Shown piece by piece: positions 1 to 8,766 of a stretch of 64,000 bases of DNA; the first letter of the stretch is position 1, and each line of letters starts with the position of its first letter. A model generated the notes under the pieces. That model was not told the origin of the DNA, did no database searches, and saw only the letters and a program-made list of their open reading frames with translations. Source of the DNA: Sphingopyxis sp. (GTDB taxonomy: Bacteria; Pseudomonadota; Alphaproteobacteria; Sphingomonadales; Sphingomonadaceae); the NCBI RefSeq assembly GCF_016793825.1, contig NZ_JAEULM010000033.1:62001-126000 (forward strand), written 5' to 3'. The translations under genes were made by a program, and so were the position numbers.

Positions 1-81
1 TTCTTCGCCATGCTCTCGGATCATCGCATGCGCATCGTCGACCGCGCCACGGTCGGCAAGATAAGGTGCTGGCAGTTGCAT
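1..81 (-). CDS. Partial small protein, N-terminus only
   Basis: A reading frame starts at the ATG (81-79) and runs off the left edge, giving 27 residues beginning MQLPAPYLADRG. A GGGGA stretch a few bases upstream can serve as ribosome binding site. The helical 'AVDDAHAMIREHG' stretch resembles small sphingomonad proteins of unknown function (possibly DUF6961-like), but that is recall only. No function can be given from this fragment. Confidence 0.45.
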   Translation of the reverse strand, partial: MQLPAPYLADRGAVDDAHAMIREHGEE

Positions 82-252
82 GATGTCCCCGGCCCGTTGC
101 GTCGAAAGCCGCTCTAAAGACAGCGCATCACCGCCCCGTTCCCAACCGTAATGAACAAGCGGGTAAGGTTAATCGTCGGCGTTCGCGCGTTAACCATGGA
201 CGGGGCGAATCGTCCATTTGCAGCCGTCGCATCGCCGTGTAAGACTGCTCCC

Positions 253-1593
253 ATGCGCAAAATCCTGAAATATACCGGCATCGCCCTCCTCGTTCTGATC
301 GTCGTGGGCGGGATCGCTCTTTATGTATTGTCGCGCCCCGACGTGGCGCGCTTCTCGACTGCCGAACTCAGCGGCCGCGTGCCGGTGATGGCGTCGCAGA
401 AATCAGAGAGCATCCCGACGATGAACGTCCCCGAGGCGACGAGCTGGCCCGCAGGGCAGGCGCCGCGTGCGGCCGCGGGGCTGGGCGTCAGCCGCTTCGC
501 AGAAGGACTGGATCATCCGCGCTCGATGCTCGTCCTGCCGAACGGCGACATCCTTGTTGCCGAGGCCCAGAGCCCGCCGCGCGACACATCAGGCATCGAG
601 GGCAAGGTGATGGGCAGCCTGATGAGCAAGGCAGGTGCCGGGGGCAAGTCGGCCAACCGGATAACGTTGCTTCGCGATGCTGACGGCGACGGCAAGGCCG
701 AGGTCAAGACCGCCTATATCACTGGCCTCAACTCGCCCTATGGCATGGCGCTGGTCGGCAAGACGCTTTATGTCGCGAACACCGATGCGATCCTTGCTTT
801 CCCTTATGTGGAGAGCGAGACGAGGATGAGCGGCAAGGCCACCAAGCTGGTCGACCTGCCCGCAAAGGGCACCAACCGCCACTGGACGAAGAGCCTCGCG
901 GCAGCGCCCAACGGATGGCTTTATGTGGGCGTCGGCGCCGATTCGAACATCGGCGAAAAAGGCATGGGCAACGAGACCCGGCGCGCCAGCGTCCTCGAAG
1001 TGCGTCCCGAGAACAAATATATCCGCACCTTCGCCGCCGGCATCCGCAATCCCGTCGGCCTCGCCTTCTATCCCGGCAGTGACCAGTTGTGGACCGTCGT
1101 CAACGAACGCGACATGCTCGGGAGCGACCTGGTTCCCGACTATCTGACCAACGTCGATGAAGGCGATTTCTATGGCTGGCCCTGGTATTATTGGGGCGGA
1201 TTCATCGACCCGCGCGTACCGCCGGAGGACGAGGACCGCCGCCAATATGTTAAGCGCCCCGACTATGGGCTCGGTGCACACGTCGCACCGCTGGGTTTCA
1301 CCTTTACCGACAAGCTTGATCTTGGCGAGCGTTGGGCGAACGGCGCGCTCATCGCGCTGCACGGGTCGTGGAACCGGGAACCGGTCGCCGGCTATGACGT
1401 GGTGTTCGTCAAATTCGGTGCCAATGGTCGCCCGATCGATGCCCTGCCCGTCACGTTCCTCGACCAGTTCCTCGCCAAGGACGGCAAGACGACGCGCGGT
1501 CGCCCTGCGGACGTCAAGGTCGCGAAGGATGGTAGCGCGTTGATTGCCGACGACACCGGCGGCGTGATCTGGCGGGTATCGAAAGCCGGCTGA
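253..1593 (+). CDS. Membrane-anchored PQQ-type sugar (sorbosone) dehydrogenase-like beta-propeller protein
   Basis: This 446-residue protein matches the glucose/sorbosone dehydrogenase family, soluble beta-propeller enzymes that oxidise sugars with PQQ in the periplasm. The ATG at 253 is preferred over an upstream one at 151 because it puts a hydrophobic anchor at residues 7-26. Propeller features visible are 'PNGDILVAE', a DADGDG calcium-type loop near residue 142, 'GIRNPVGLAFYPG', 'DEGDFYGWPWYYWGG' and the C-terminal 'GRPADVKVAKDGSALIADD'. The substrate cannot be read from sequence. The gene stands alone, with its stop 6 bp from a convergent gene. The family call is firm, the exact activity is not. 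Confidence 0.8.
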   Translation: MRKILKYTGIALLVLIVVGGIALYVLSRPDVARFSTAELSGRVPVMASQKSESIPTMNVPEATSWPAGQAPRAAAGLGVSRFAEGLDHPRSMLVLPNGDILVAEAQSPPRDTSGIEGKVMGSLMSKAGAGGKSANRITLLRDADGDGKAEVKTAYITGLNSPYGMALVGKTLYVANTDAILAFPYVESETRMSGKATKLVDLPAKGTNRHWTKSLAAAPNGWLYVGVGADSNIGEKGMGNETRRASVLEVRPENKYIRTFAAGIRNPVGLAFYPGSDQLWTVVNERDMLGSDLVPDYLTNVDEGDFYGWPWYYWGGFIDPRVPPEDEDRRQYVKRPDYGLGAHVAPLGFTFTDKLDLGERWANGALIALHGSWNREPVAGYDVVFVKFGANGRPIDALPVTFLDQFLAKDGKTTRGRPADVKVAKDGSALIADDTGGVIWRVSKAG

Positions 1594-1599
1594 TCCGCG

Positions 1600-1989
1600 T
1601 CAGTCGGTCAGTTCGGCTTCGACGATCTTGTAGATTTTGGCGGTTTCACCAAGATCGACGCCATATTGTTTCCAGCCTTCGAGGCAGGGGCCGAACACCT
1701 TCGACAGCCGCGTATCGACGTCGCGCACCATATCGGACGTGATGATCGCGGCCGTCGGCGTCGAAGCCGGCTGGCGGCTCCGCAGCCGGCCGATGTAGAA
1801 CGCGCTCATCATGTCGAGAACCGCCGCCTGCGACGCGGTGACCGGCTCGCCATTCGGCTTCGTCGCCTTGAACGACAGCGCCGACAGGAAGCAGCGCGCA
1901 TCGGCACGGTCCTGTTCGGTAACCGTCTGCGCGCTCGCTGCGCTCGCAAGCCCGAGCGCCGCCACGGCGCTCCAAATCATTCTTTGCAT
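1600..1989 (-). CDS. Small exported protein of unknown function
   Basis: A 129-residue protein with a clear signal peptide (about residues 1-20, ending ASAQ). The ATG at 1989 follows a GGGGGGAA ribosome site; an in-frame GTG at 2004 is less likely. The mature part has two cysteines ('DARCFLSAL' and 'FGPCLEG') that could form a disulfide in the periplasm. I do not recognise the family. It lies downstream of dnaN on the same strand, 69 bp away, and could be co-transcribed. Confidence 0.65.
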   Translation of the reverse strand: MQRMIWSAVAALGLASAASAQTVTEQDRADARCFLSALSFKATKPNGEPVTASQAAVLDMMSAFYIGRLRSRQPASTPTAAIITSDMVRDVDTRLSKVFGPCLEGWKQYGVDLGETAKIYKIVEAELTD

Positions 1990-2058
1990 CCCTATTCCCC
2001 CCACAGGTCAGGTCAAACGTCGGTCGCGTCCAGTGGCGCCCCCTTTGCGCAGGCCTCG

Positions 2059-3174
2059 TCAGACACGCATCGGCATGAGAACGTACAGTGCCGGGCTCTT
2101 CTCGCTCTCGCGAATCAGGGTCGGCGCATTGGCATCGGCAAGATGCAGTTCGACCGTATCGCCATCGACCTGGCCCAAAATGTCGCTGAGGTAGCGGGCA
2201 TTGAAGCCGATCTCCATCGCTTCGCTGTCATAACCAGCCGCCAGTTCTTCGGCTGCGGTGCCATTCTCCGGGCTGGTGACGGACAGGGTGATGCGGTCCT
2301 TGTCGAGCCCCACCTTGACGGCGCGCGTCTTTTCGCTCGCGATCGTCGACACGCGATCGACGCCCTGAAACAGGCTCTTGGGATCGACCTTCAGCAACTT
2401 GTCGTTCGCGGTCGGAATGACGCGGCTGTAGTCGGGGAAAGTGCCGTCGATCAGCTTCGACGTCAGGACGGCGTTACCAAGCTGGAACCGGACCTTGCTT
2501 GCCGACAGGCTGATCTCGACATTTCCCTCGGCCTCGTCGAGCAGTTTGCGGATTTCGGCCACGCATTTGCGGGGCACAATCACGTCCGGCATGCTGTTCG
2601 CCCCCTCGGGGCGCGTCACGGTGTAGCGCGCCAGGCGATGGCCGTCGGTCGCCGCGGCCTTCAGCACCGGCCCGGTCGCATCCTCGGCGACATGAAGGAA
2701 GATACCGTTCAGATAATAGCGCGTTTCCTCGGTCGAGATCGCGAAGCGCGTCTTGTCGATAATCTGGATGAGTTCGGCGACAGGCAGTTCGAAACTGGTC
2801 GGAAGGTCGCCTTCGGCGATGACCGGAAAGTCGTCGCGCGGCAAGGTCGGAAGATTGAAGTTCGACCGGCCGGCCTTCACCTGCATCTTGCCTTCCGCGG
2901 CGGCCAGGCTGACTTCCGCCCCTTCGGGCAGCTTGCGCGCGATTTCGAACAGGGTGTGCGCCGACACGGTGGTGGTGCCTGACGTCTCCACCTTCGCCGC
3001 GACGGTTTCCACGACCTGCAGGTCGAGATCGGTCGCCATCAGCTTGAGCTGGCCGCTGCTATCGGCTTCGATCAGGACGTTCGACAAAATGGGGATGGTA
3101 TTGCGCCGTTCGACCACGGACTGGACGTGGCCGAGGCTCTTGAGCAGCACCGCACGTTCGATCGTCGCTTTCAT
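2059..3174 (-). CDS. dnaN: DNA polymerase III beta subunit (sliding clamp)
   Basis: A 371-residue beta clamp that encircles DNA and tethers the replicative polymerase. The N-terminus MKATIERAVLLKSLGHVQ, the 'TLPRDDFPVI' segment and the C-terminal 'ALYVLMPMRV' are characteristic, and the length matches the family (366-375). dnaA and recF, often neighbours of dnaN, are not nearby. This is therefore not a dnaA-dnaN origin cluster, as is usual in sphingomonads. It starts at ATG 3174. Confidence 0.97.
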   Translation of the reverse strand: MKATIERAVLLKSLGHVQSVVERRNTIPILSNVLIEADSSGQLKLMATDLDLQVVETVAAKVETSGTTTVSAHTLFEIARKLPEGAEVSLAAAEGKMQVKAGRSNFNLPTLPRDDFPVIAEGDLPTSFELPVAELIQIIDKTRFAISTEETRYYLNGIFLHVAEDATGPVLKAAATDGHRLARYTVTRPEGANSMPDVIVPRKCVAEIRKLLDEAEGNVEISLSASKVRFQLGNAVLTSKLIDGTFPDYSRVIPTANDKLLKVDPKSLFQGVDRVSTIASEKTRAVKVGLDKDRITLSVTSPENGTAAEELAAGYDSEAMEIGFNARYLSDILGQVDGDTVELHLADANAPTLIRESEKSPALYVLMPMRV

Positions 3175-3338
3175 TGTGTCACATCATCCCTGTAGCGCGG
3201 GAAAAGTCCCTGAGAGTCCAGCGGAGCGGGCCGTTCGCCCCGAATCCCGTCCCCGAAAATGTCCACCTTCCTTAACGTCCGCACCGCGCCGTGCAAGCCA
3301 TGCTTGCAAAGCATCCACATTCGCGCAAACGAGGGCCG

Positions 3339-3848
3339 ATGCGGGCTACAGCCATATTCTTCCTGATCGCAGCGGCAGTGCCCGCGACAGTCCTTGCCGC
3401 GCCGCGCGCCGCTCTCGGCGTTTTCGACGGCTGGGGCGCCTTTCGCGAGTCTGCCCAAGGCTCCGCGCCACCCCGCTGCTACGCCATTGGCGCTCCTTCC
3501 GCGACGATCGGCACGCCGCAAGTCAAACCCTATGCGAGTGTCGGCTATTGGCCGAAATCGCGGATTCGTGGGCAATTCTACGTTCGGTTGTCGAAAGCCC
3601 GCGCGCCGGGCCGCGAACTGCGGCTGACGATCGGCAGCCGCCGTTTCATCCTGACCGGTAACGGCATCCACGGCTGGGCAAGCGACGCGCGGATGGACGC
3701 GGCGATCATCGCCGCGATGCGATCCGCACCGAGCATGAGCGTCGAGACCAGTACCGAAACGGGCCGTAGTGTCGCCGACACCTATCGCTTGCGCGGCGCC
3801 GCGACGGCGATCGACGCGGCGGCGCTCGGATGCGCTTCGATCCGGTAA
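3339..3848 (+). CDS. Exported protein, IalB-like (invasion-associated locus B) candidate
   Basis: A 169-residue protein. The ATG at 3339 is chosen because it follows GAGGG and begins a signal peptide (MRATAIFFLIAAAVPATVLAAP); a further upstream ATG at 3291 would bury it. The mature region has 'RCYAIGAPS' and 'GCASIR' cysteines plus 'YASVGYWP', 'GQFYVRLS' and 'SRRFILTGNGIHGWA'. These recall IalB-domain periplasmic proteins of alphaproteobacteria. The family is tentative; a secreted two-cysteine protein is what is directly seen. It diverges from dnaN (165 bp apart). Confidence 0.65.
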   Translation: MRATAIFFLIAAAVPATVLAAPRAALGVFDGWGAFRESAQGSAPPRCYAIGAPSATIGTPQVKPYASVGYWPKSRIRGQFYVRLSKARAPGRELRLTIGSRRFILTGNGIHGWASDARMDAAIIAAMRSAPSMSVETSTETGRSVADTYRLRGAATAIDAAALGCASIR

Positions 3849-3942
3849 GATCATCGGGTAAATGACGGGGATCTGGGTATCTTGACGCTGAATCGCCGCC
3901 CAGGCGCGGGGCTTGACGGCTTCGGCCTTCCCGCCACGTTCA

Positions 3943-4413
3943 TCACCCGCGCATCATGGCCTGCGCCACGGCCAGCGCGAAGGTTACGCCCGAGGACAGC
4001 ACCAGGATGATCGCCAGAATGCGGGCCTTCCGGCCCTTGACGGGGCGCTTTAGCCCGAAACGCAGCTCGCGCCGCCGCCACGTCGCCACGGCGAGCGTGA
4101 GAAGCGGCATATTGATAACCACCCAGATGAAGAACGTCTGAGCGGCCAACGACGTCGTGAAAAAAGACAGAATGCCGAGGCCGATGAAACCGGCGGGTAT
4201 CGCAATATAGCCAGCTGTCGTGATCCGAAGTTTGAGATCCTCCTCCGCCCATTCGGCTTCGAGTGCCTGTTGCTCGGTTTCCTCCGCCGGCTCCCCAGCT
4301 TCATCGGAGGCATAAAGCCATTGTTCGAAATCATCATCGGCAAGCTGTTTGCGGGCCTTCAGCGATCCTTCGAACGGCGTGGCGGGGCCACCGGAATTCC
4401 ATGATCCTGCCAA
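3943..4413 (-). CDS. Small membrane protein with acidic N-terminal domain, unknown function
   Basis: 156 residues. The first 65 are soluble and acidic ('EPAEETEQQALEAEWAEEDLK'), followed by three hydrophobic segments (about 66-85, 90-108 and 134-152) separated by a basic stretch 'WRRRELRFGLKRPVKGRKAR'. The start is a TTG at 4413, supported by an excellent Shine-Dalgarno (AGGAGG) 6 bases upstream. An ATG start does not fit as well. No family recognised. Confidence 0.6.
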   Translation of the reverse strand: MAGSWNSGGPATPFEGSLKARKQLADDDFEQWLYASDEAGEPAEETEQQALEAEWAEEDLKLRITTAGYIAIPAGFIGLGILSFFTTSLAAQTFFIWVVINMPLLTLAVATWRRRELRFGLKRPVKGRKARILAIILVLSSGVTFALAVAQAMMRG

Positions 4414-4525
4414 TTACCACCTCCTCCGGCCAAAATCACAATCAACACTCGCATCGCAGCGCCATTCGATCCGTTTGAACCACGCGCACGTCCAGCAGGA
4501 AAGCGATATCTGGCCGAGCCCGCCG

Positions 4526-5407
4526 CTAACCCCGCCCCAGCTTCGTCAATTCGGCGGCGAGGAAGTCGAGGACGATCCGGATACGCGGCACGCGGCGAAG
4601 GCGTTCATGGGTCAGGAGCCACAGGCCCGTCGTATCCTCCGCCTTCGGGGGAATGCATCGGATGAGGTCGGGTTCGCGGTCGGCCAGAAACGCCGGCAAT
4701 ATGGTAAGGCCCATGCCCGCGCGAACGCCGGCGAGCAGACCCGACGCCGTGTCATATTGCATGACGACCGAGTCCTCGAGCCCATATTGCCGCAGCCATG
4801 CCTGATAAGGCTCCCACACTCCGCCGCCACCGCCGATGAACGGATGCGTCGCCAGCTCCTCGCGCGTGTGTGGGACGCCGTGGCGATCAGCATAGTCGCG
4901 GCTGCTGTAAACGGTCCAAGGATTGTCGGCGATGCGCCGTCCGACTAGCCCCGCTCCCGTTGGCTGCTTGCTGCTGCGGATCGCGATGTCGGTCGCCCCG
5001 GAAGAGAGGTCGCGCGGTTCGTCCGACGTGTCGAGATGGATATGGATGCCGGGATGCGCGGCCCGAAGATCGCGCAGAATGGGCGGCAGGATCGTGACCG
5101 CGAAAATCTCCATCGTCGATACGCTGACCGTGCCGCCCGCATCGCGCGATTTCGCGCCCGCCGCCTCGCCGAAGCGATCGGCGGCGTCGCGGACCGCAAG
5201 GGCGCTGGCGAGCATCGCTTCACCCACCGGGGTCAGCGCGTAGCCCGCTTGCCGACGTTCGAACAGGCTAAGGCCGGTGGCTTCCTCCAGCGCCGCGATA
5301 CGGCGGGCGACGGTGGTCTGGCTGACGCGCAGCGCCTGTGCCGCCGAAAGCGTACTGCCGCTCTCCGCCACCGCGAGAAAGGATTTGAGGTCGTTCCAGT
5401 CGAACAT
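4526..5407 (-). CDS. LysR-family transcriptional regulator
   Basis: 293 residues with an N-terminal winged HTH ('LKSFLAVAESGSTLSAAQALRVSQTTVARRIAALEEATGLSLFERR', about 6-50) and a C-terminal periplasmic-binding-like effector domain. The ATG at 5407 is the start giving the usual LysR N-terminus MFDWNDLKSFL. It diverges from a UrcA-family gene, and a perfect palindrome at 5440-5459 lies 32 bp upstream of its start codon, a typical self-regulating LysR arrangement. The ligand is unknown. Confidence 0.9.
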   Translation of the reverse strand: MFDWNDLKSFLAVAESGSTLSAAQALRVSQTTVARRIAALEEATGLSLFERRQAGYALTPVGEAMLASALAVRDAADRFGEAAGAKSRDAGGTVSVSTMEIFAVTILPPILRDLRAAHPGIHIHLDTSDEPRDLSSGATDIAIRSSKQPTGAGLVGRRIADNPWTVYSSRDYADRHGVPHTREELATHPFIGGGGGVWEPYQAWLRQYGLEDSVVMQYDTASGLLAGVRAGMGLTILPAFLADREPDLIRCIPPKAEDTTGLWLLTHERLRRVPRIRIVLDFLAAELTKLGRG

Positions 5408-5439
5408 GATGTCTTTTGCGAAATAACCGGCCGTGCCGC

Positions 5440-5459
5440 ATTCTGCAATTATGCAGAAT
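5440..5459. promoter_or_regulatory. Palindromic LysR-type operator candidate
   Basis: ATTCTGCA-ATTA-TGCAGAAT is a perfect 8-bp inverted repeat around 4 bp. It sits between the divergent LysR (start 5407) and UrcA (start 5558) genes. It contains T-N11-A spacing compatible with a LysR box. Its role as the LysR binding site is inferred from position. Confidence 0.5.
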
Positions 5460-5557
5460 ATCCCGGCAACATCGTTGCTCCCGCGGTGCCGCACCGAAGA
5501 TTACCTGTATCTCCACCGGCTTCCTACCCTCCTTCAGCCGGCCGATGGAGAAATGAG

Positions 5558-5881
5558 ATGAAAAAGCTTCTGATCCTCGCAGCGCTGGCCGCCACCGCAT
5601 CGGCTCAGCCGGCCCTCGCCGACCCCGCACCCCGGACCATCCTCGTCCAGCATGCCGACCTCGACCTCCAGACAGCGACGGGCGCCAAAGCGCTTCAGCA
5701 CCGTGTCTGGCGTGCGGTGGTCGAAGTATGCGGGACGACGTCAGACTTCGACGTCGCGGGCCAGAACGACATTCGTCAATGCCGTCGCGACACGCTGGAA
5801 GCCGCCTCCACAATGACGAACCAGGTCATCGCGGGAACGATGCGCAGCGAACCCGTTCGCGTCGCGTCGGCACGGAACTGA
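5558..5881 (+). CDS. UrcA-family exported protein
   Basis: 107 residues with a signal peptide (MKKLLILAALAATASAQPALA) and the UrcA pattern: 'VQHADLDLQTATGAKALQHRV', then 'VCG' and 'IRQCRRDTLEAA' with two cysteines. UrcA proteins are small periplasmic proteins of unknown function, widespread in Sphingomonadales and Caulobacterales. The start follows a GGAGAA site. A strong intrinsic terminator begins 29 bp after the stop. It is divergent from the LysR gene. Confidence 0.85.
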   Translation: MKKLLILAALAATASAQPALADPAPRTILVQHADLDLQTATGAKALQHRVWRAVVEVCGTTSDFDVAGQNDIRQCRRDTLEAASTMTNQVIAGTMRSEPVRVASARN

Positions 5882-5910
5882 ATCGGCGGGCACTCCGACC
5901 GACACCTTAG

Positions 5911-5949
5911 AGGGTCGCGACCGACACGGGTCGCGGCCCTTGTTTTTCG
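5911..5949 (+). terminator. Intrinsic terminator after the UrcA-family gene
   Basis: A 12-bp stem (AGGGTCGCGACC pairing with GGTCGCGGCCCT, one G-T pair) closes a 6-base loop and is followed by TGTTTTT. It sits between the UrcA gene and the convergent HxlR gene. Confidence 0.85.
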
Positions 5950-5951
5950 TA

Positions 5952-6344
5952 TCACCCTCGCTCGTCAAACGTCCGGCGCGCCGCCTCGACCCGATCGAGA
6001 TTTTCCCCCGCCCAGTGCCACACGCCGCAGAACGCTTCGCCGAGGCTGTGGCCGAGAGGCGTCAGGCGATATTCGACCTTTGGCGGGACCACCGGATGAA
6101 CGGTGCGTTCGACCAGGCCGTCGCGCTCCATCGCGCGCAAGGTTTGCGTCAGCATCTTCTGGCTGATGCCCGCAACTCCCCGCGCGAGTTCGGTGAAACG
6201 CAGAACCCCGTGATCCTCCAGCTCCTCCAGCACGAGCAGGGTCCATTTGTCGGCAACCCGGCCGATCAATTCCGTTACCAGCGCTTCGACGCGCGGATCG
6301 ACCGGAAGATTCGAGTCATAGGCGATTTTTTCCGTCGCAAGCAT
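5952..6344 (-). CDS. HxlR-family transcriptional regulator
   Basis: 130-residue winged-helix regulator with the HxlR signature 'LIGRVADKWTLLVLEELEDHGVLRFTELARGVAGISQKMLTQTLRAMERDGLVERT' (about 25-80) and 'VEYRLTPLGHSL'. The start is ATG 6344. It diverges from an SDR oxidoreductase. Three copies of CTTTTGG lie between the two genes and probably form the operator region. HxlR proteins of this type often respond to electrophiles or quinones; no conserved sensing cysteine stands out here. Confidence 0.9.
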   Translation of the reverse strand: MLATEKIAYDSNLPVDPRVEALVTELIGRVADKWTLLVLEELEDHGVLRFTELARGVAGISQKMLTQTLRAMERDGLVERTVHPVVPPKVEYRLTPLGHSLGEAFCGVWHWAGENLDRVEAARRTFDERG

Positions 6345-6364
6345 GGCTGAAAATCCAATTCTCT

Positions 6365-6410
6365 CTTTTGGGTAACTATAGTACTTTTGGGTGCCTACTT
6401 TCTTTTGGAG
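6365..6410. promoter_or_regulatory. Three-fold CTTTTGG repeat operator region
   Basis: CTTTTGGG occurs at 6365-6372 and 6384-6391, and CTTTTGGAG at 6402-6410, with steps of 19 and 18 bp. A short near-palindrome GTAACTATAGTAC (6372-6384) lies between the first two. The region is the AT-rich intergenic space shared by the divergent HxlR and SDR genes, so HxlR binding is the simplest reading. Confidence 0.45.
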
Positions 6411-6461
6411 AGTATAAGGATATTCAGGCCTTCTCAACACCCATTCCAAAGGAGAAGATTC

Positions 6462-7205
6462 ATGAAGACCTCCGGCAACACCATTCTCGTTTCCGGCGGC
6501 GGATCGGGCATCGGGCTTGCGCTTGCCCAGCGCTGGCATGACGCAGGAAACGTCGTGATCGTCACCGGCCGCAACACCGCGAAGCTGGAAACGGCGATCG
6601 TCGGGCGCGCGAACATGCACGCGATCGCACTGGACGTGACCGACCCGGCGGCGATCGCCGCCTTTGCAACAGACGTCGTCGCGCAATTCCCCGCGCTCAA
6701 CATCCTGGTCAACAACGCCGGCATCATGGCAACCGAGGATGCGAGCACCAGGCGCGACCTCGCGCACGCCGAAGCGACGGTGATCACCAACATCCTCGGG
6801 CCGATCCGGCTGACCGACGCGCTGGTCGATCATCTGGCGGCGCAATCCGATGCGGCGATCGTCAACGTCACCTCCGGGCTCGCCTTCGTACCATTGCCCA
6901 AGGCGCCAACCTATTCGGCGACGAAGGCGGCGATGCACAGCTATTCGGTCGCGCTACGCATCCAGCTTGCGGGCAAGGTCGATGTCATCGAACTGGCACC
7001 TCCCGCCGTACGCACCGACCTGACGCCGGGCCAGTCGACGCGCGAAGGCTATATGCCGCTCGACGATTTCGCCGACGAGGTCATGGCCCTGTTCGCCGGC
7101 GACCCCACGCCGGAGGAAATATTGGTCCGCAACGTCCTACCGCTGCGCAATGCGGAAGCGAACGGCAATGTTCCGGCGGTGCTGGGGATGCTCGCGAACC
7201 TGTAG
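6462..7205 (+). CDS. Short-chain dehydrogenase/reductase (DltE-like)
   Basis: 247 residues with a Rossmann NAD(P) motif 'SGGGSGIG' (about 11-18), 'NNAGIM' and the catalytic Y-x3-K in 'YSATKAA'. The start follows GGAGAA. This SDR subgroup resembles DltE-like oxidoreductases that commonly diverge from HxlR regulators, as here. The substrate is unknown; a reductive detoxification role under HxlR control is an inference. Confidence 0.88.
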   Translation: MKTSGNTILVSGGGSGIGLALAQRWHDAGNVVIVTGRNTAKLETAIVGRANMHAIALDVTDPAAIAAFATDVVAQFPALNILVNNAGIMATEDASTRRDLAHAEATVITNILGPIRLTDALVDHLAAQSDAAIVNVTSGLAFVPLPKAPTYSATKAAMHSYSVALRIQLAGKVDVIELAPPAVRTDLTPGQSTREGYMPLDDFADEVMALFAGDPTPEEILVRNVLPLRNAEANGNVPAVLGMLANL

Positions 7206-7213
7206 CCATCACC

Positions 7214-7240
7214 CCTCCCCATTGGCCGGCAATGGGGAGG
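7214..7240 (+). terminator. Perfect hairpin between the SDR gene and rlmN, without U-tract
   Basis: CCTCCCCATT and AATGGGGAGG form a perfect 10-bp stem with a 7-base loop, 9 bp after the SDR stop. It is followed by ATTTCG, so it lacks a proper U-run and may be only a weak or Rho-assisted terminator, or a mobile-type palindrome. Confidence 0.4.
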
Positions 7241-7291
7241 ATTTCGCGCGCAATTGCGCTTTTCGCGCTTCCCCACTATATGGCCGCCATC

Positions 7292-8539
7292 ATGCAGATT
7301 CCCGGCCATATCGACCCCGTGACCACGGGCACCGTACCGTTGCGTGGCGGCAACCGCATCGACCTGGTCGGGCTGCCGCGCGACGGCGTCGCCGCCGCGC
7401 TTGTCGAGGCCGGTCTCGATGCCAAGGGCGCCAAGCTGCGCGCCAAGCAGATCTGGCACTGGATCTATCACCGCGGCGTCACCGATTTCGAAGCGATGAC
7501 CGATATCGCCAAGGCCATGCGTCCCTGGCTGACCGACCGCTTCATCATCGGCCGCCCCACCGTGCGCGAGGCGCAGGTGTCCAGCGACGGCACGCGCAAA
7601 TGGCTGCTCGCCGCCGCCGACGGCCAGGAATATGAGATGGTCTTCATCCCCGACGCCGATCGGGGAACATTGTGCGTGTCGAGCCAGGTCGGCTGCACGC
7701 TGAACTGCCGTTTTTGCCACACGGGCACGATGCGGCTTGTCCGCAACCTGGCCGCAGGCGAGATCGTCGGACAGGTCCTGCTTGCCCGCGACGCGCTTGG
7801 CGAGTGGCCGAAGGGGACGATGGCGGGTTTCGGCCCTGATCCCGAGGACGACGACGCCGACGAGGAAGGCGGACATTACACCGCCGACGGGCGCATGCTG
7901 ACCAACATCGTGATGATGGGCATGGGTGAACCGCTGTACAATTTCGACGAGGTCAAGGGCGCGCTCAAGATCGTGATGGACGGCGACGGGCTTGCGCTGT
8001 CGCGGCGCCGCATCACCCTGTCGACGAGCGGCGTCGTGCCGATGATGGGGCGCGCGGGCGAGGAGATCGGCGTCAACCTGGCCGTCTCGCTTCACGCGGT
8101 ATCGAAGGAAATCCGCGACGAGATCGTGCCGCTGAACCGCAAGTACGGCATCGATGAATTGCTGAAGGCATGTGCCGACTATCCGGGCGCCGGAAATTCG
8201 CGGCGGATCACGTTCGAATATGTGATGTTGAAGAACAAGAACGACAGCGACGACGACGCGCGCGAGCTTGTCCGGTTGATCCGGCAATATGGCCTGCACG
8301 CGAAGGTGAATTTGATTCCATTCAATCCCTGGCCGGGCGCGATGTACGAATGCTCAACCCCGGAACGGGTGCGCGCGTTCAGCAACCTCATTTTCAAAAG
8401 CGGGATTTCCGCGCCGGTCCGCACTCCGCGCGGGCGCGACATCATGGCGGCGTGCGGGCAGCTCAAGAGCGCCGCGACCAAGCCGACTCGCGCCGAACTC
8501 GACCGAATCGCCGAGGAAAAGCAGGCAGCGCTCGGCTGA
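7292..8539 (+). CDS. rlmN: Dual-specificity 23S rRNA/tRNA (adenine C2) methyltransferase, radical SAM
   Basis: 415 residues. RlmN methylates A2503 of 23S rRNA and A37 of tRNAs. The radical-SAM cluster motif 'GCTLNCRFC' gives C135, C139 and C142. 'GTLCVSSQ' (C128) and 'DIMAACGQL' near the C-terminus supply the two methyl-transfer cysteines. Motifs '[12 protein letters not shown]' and 'LAVSLHAV' are also typical. An acidic insertion ('[13 protein letters not shown]') precedes the SAM-binding part, as in other sphingomonad copies I recall. The start at 7292 is chosen over ATG 7280 on N-terminal similarity; the ribosome site is weak either way. Confidence 0.95.
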   Translation: MQIPGHIDPVTTGTVPLRGGNRIDLVGLPRDGVAAALVEAGLDAKGAKLRAKQIWHWIYHRGVTDFEAMTDIAKAMRPWLTDRFIIGRPTVREAQVSSDGTRKWLLAAADGQEYEMVFIPDADRGTLCVSSQVGCTLNCRFCHTGTMRLVRNLAAGEIVGQVLLARDALGEWPKGTMAGFGPDPEDDDADEEGGHYTADGRMLTNIVMMGMGEPLYNFDEVKGALKIVMDGDGLALSRRRITLSTSGVVPMMGRAGEEIGVNLAVSLHAVSKEIRDEIVPLNRKYGIDELLKACADYPGAGNSRRITFEYVMLKNKNDSDDDARELVRLIRQYGLHAKVNLIPFNPWPGAMYECSTPERVRAFSNLIFKSGISAPVRTPRGRDIMAACGQLKSAATKPTRAELDRIAEEKQAALG

Positions 8540-8613
8540 TCCAGCGGCGGCGCATCGCGGCGCCTGACTAGGCGAAGCTCCTGCTGGTCGCCCCGCGCCA
8601 TCCCGTCACCATC

Positions 8614-8646
8614 GCATAGCTATGCTGTGTTGTAAAAATAACACAG
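8614..8646. promoter_or_regulatory. Two adjacent palindromes upstream of the outer-membrane protein gene
   Basis: GCATAGCTATGC (8614-8625) is a perfect 12-bp palindrome. It is followed directly by CTGTGTT-N8-AACACAG (8625-8646), a perfect 7-bp inverted repeat. They lie about 120-150 bp before the small barrel protein at 8767, in an AT-rich stretch likely to hold its promoter. No U-tract follows, so an operator is more likely than a terminator. Confidence 0.4.
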
Positions 8647-8766
8647 GTAATAAAATTGTCTTATTCTGAACGATGCGTTCATTGCAGCGACAGGTCGCAA
8701 CCCCATCTTTGGCCCGGATCGCGACCCAAAGGGCGTGATCCAAAGTCAGAGTAAAGGATAAAGACA

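Noticed and set aside
2059-3174. dnaN as a marker of the replication origin
   Set aside because: No dnaA, recF, gyrB or DnaA-box cluster is visible nearby.
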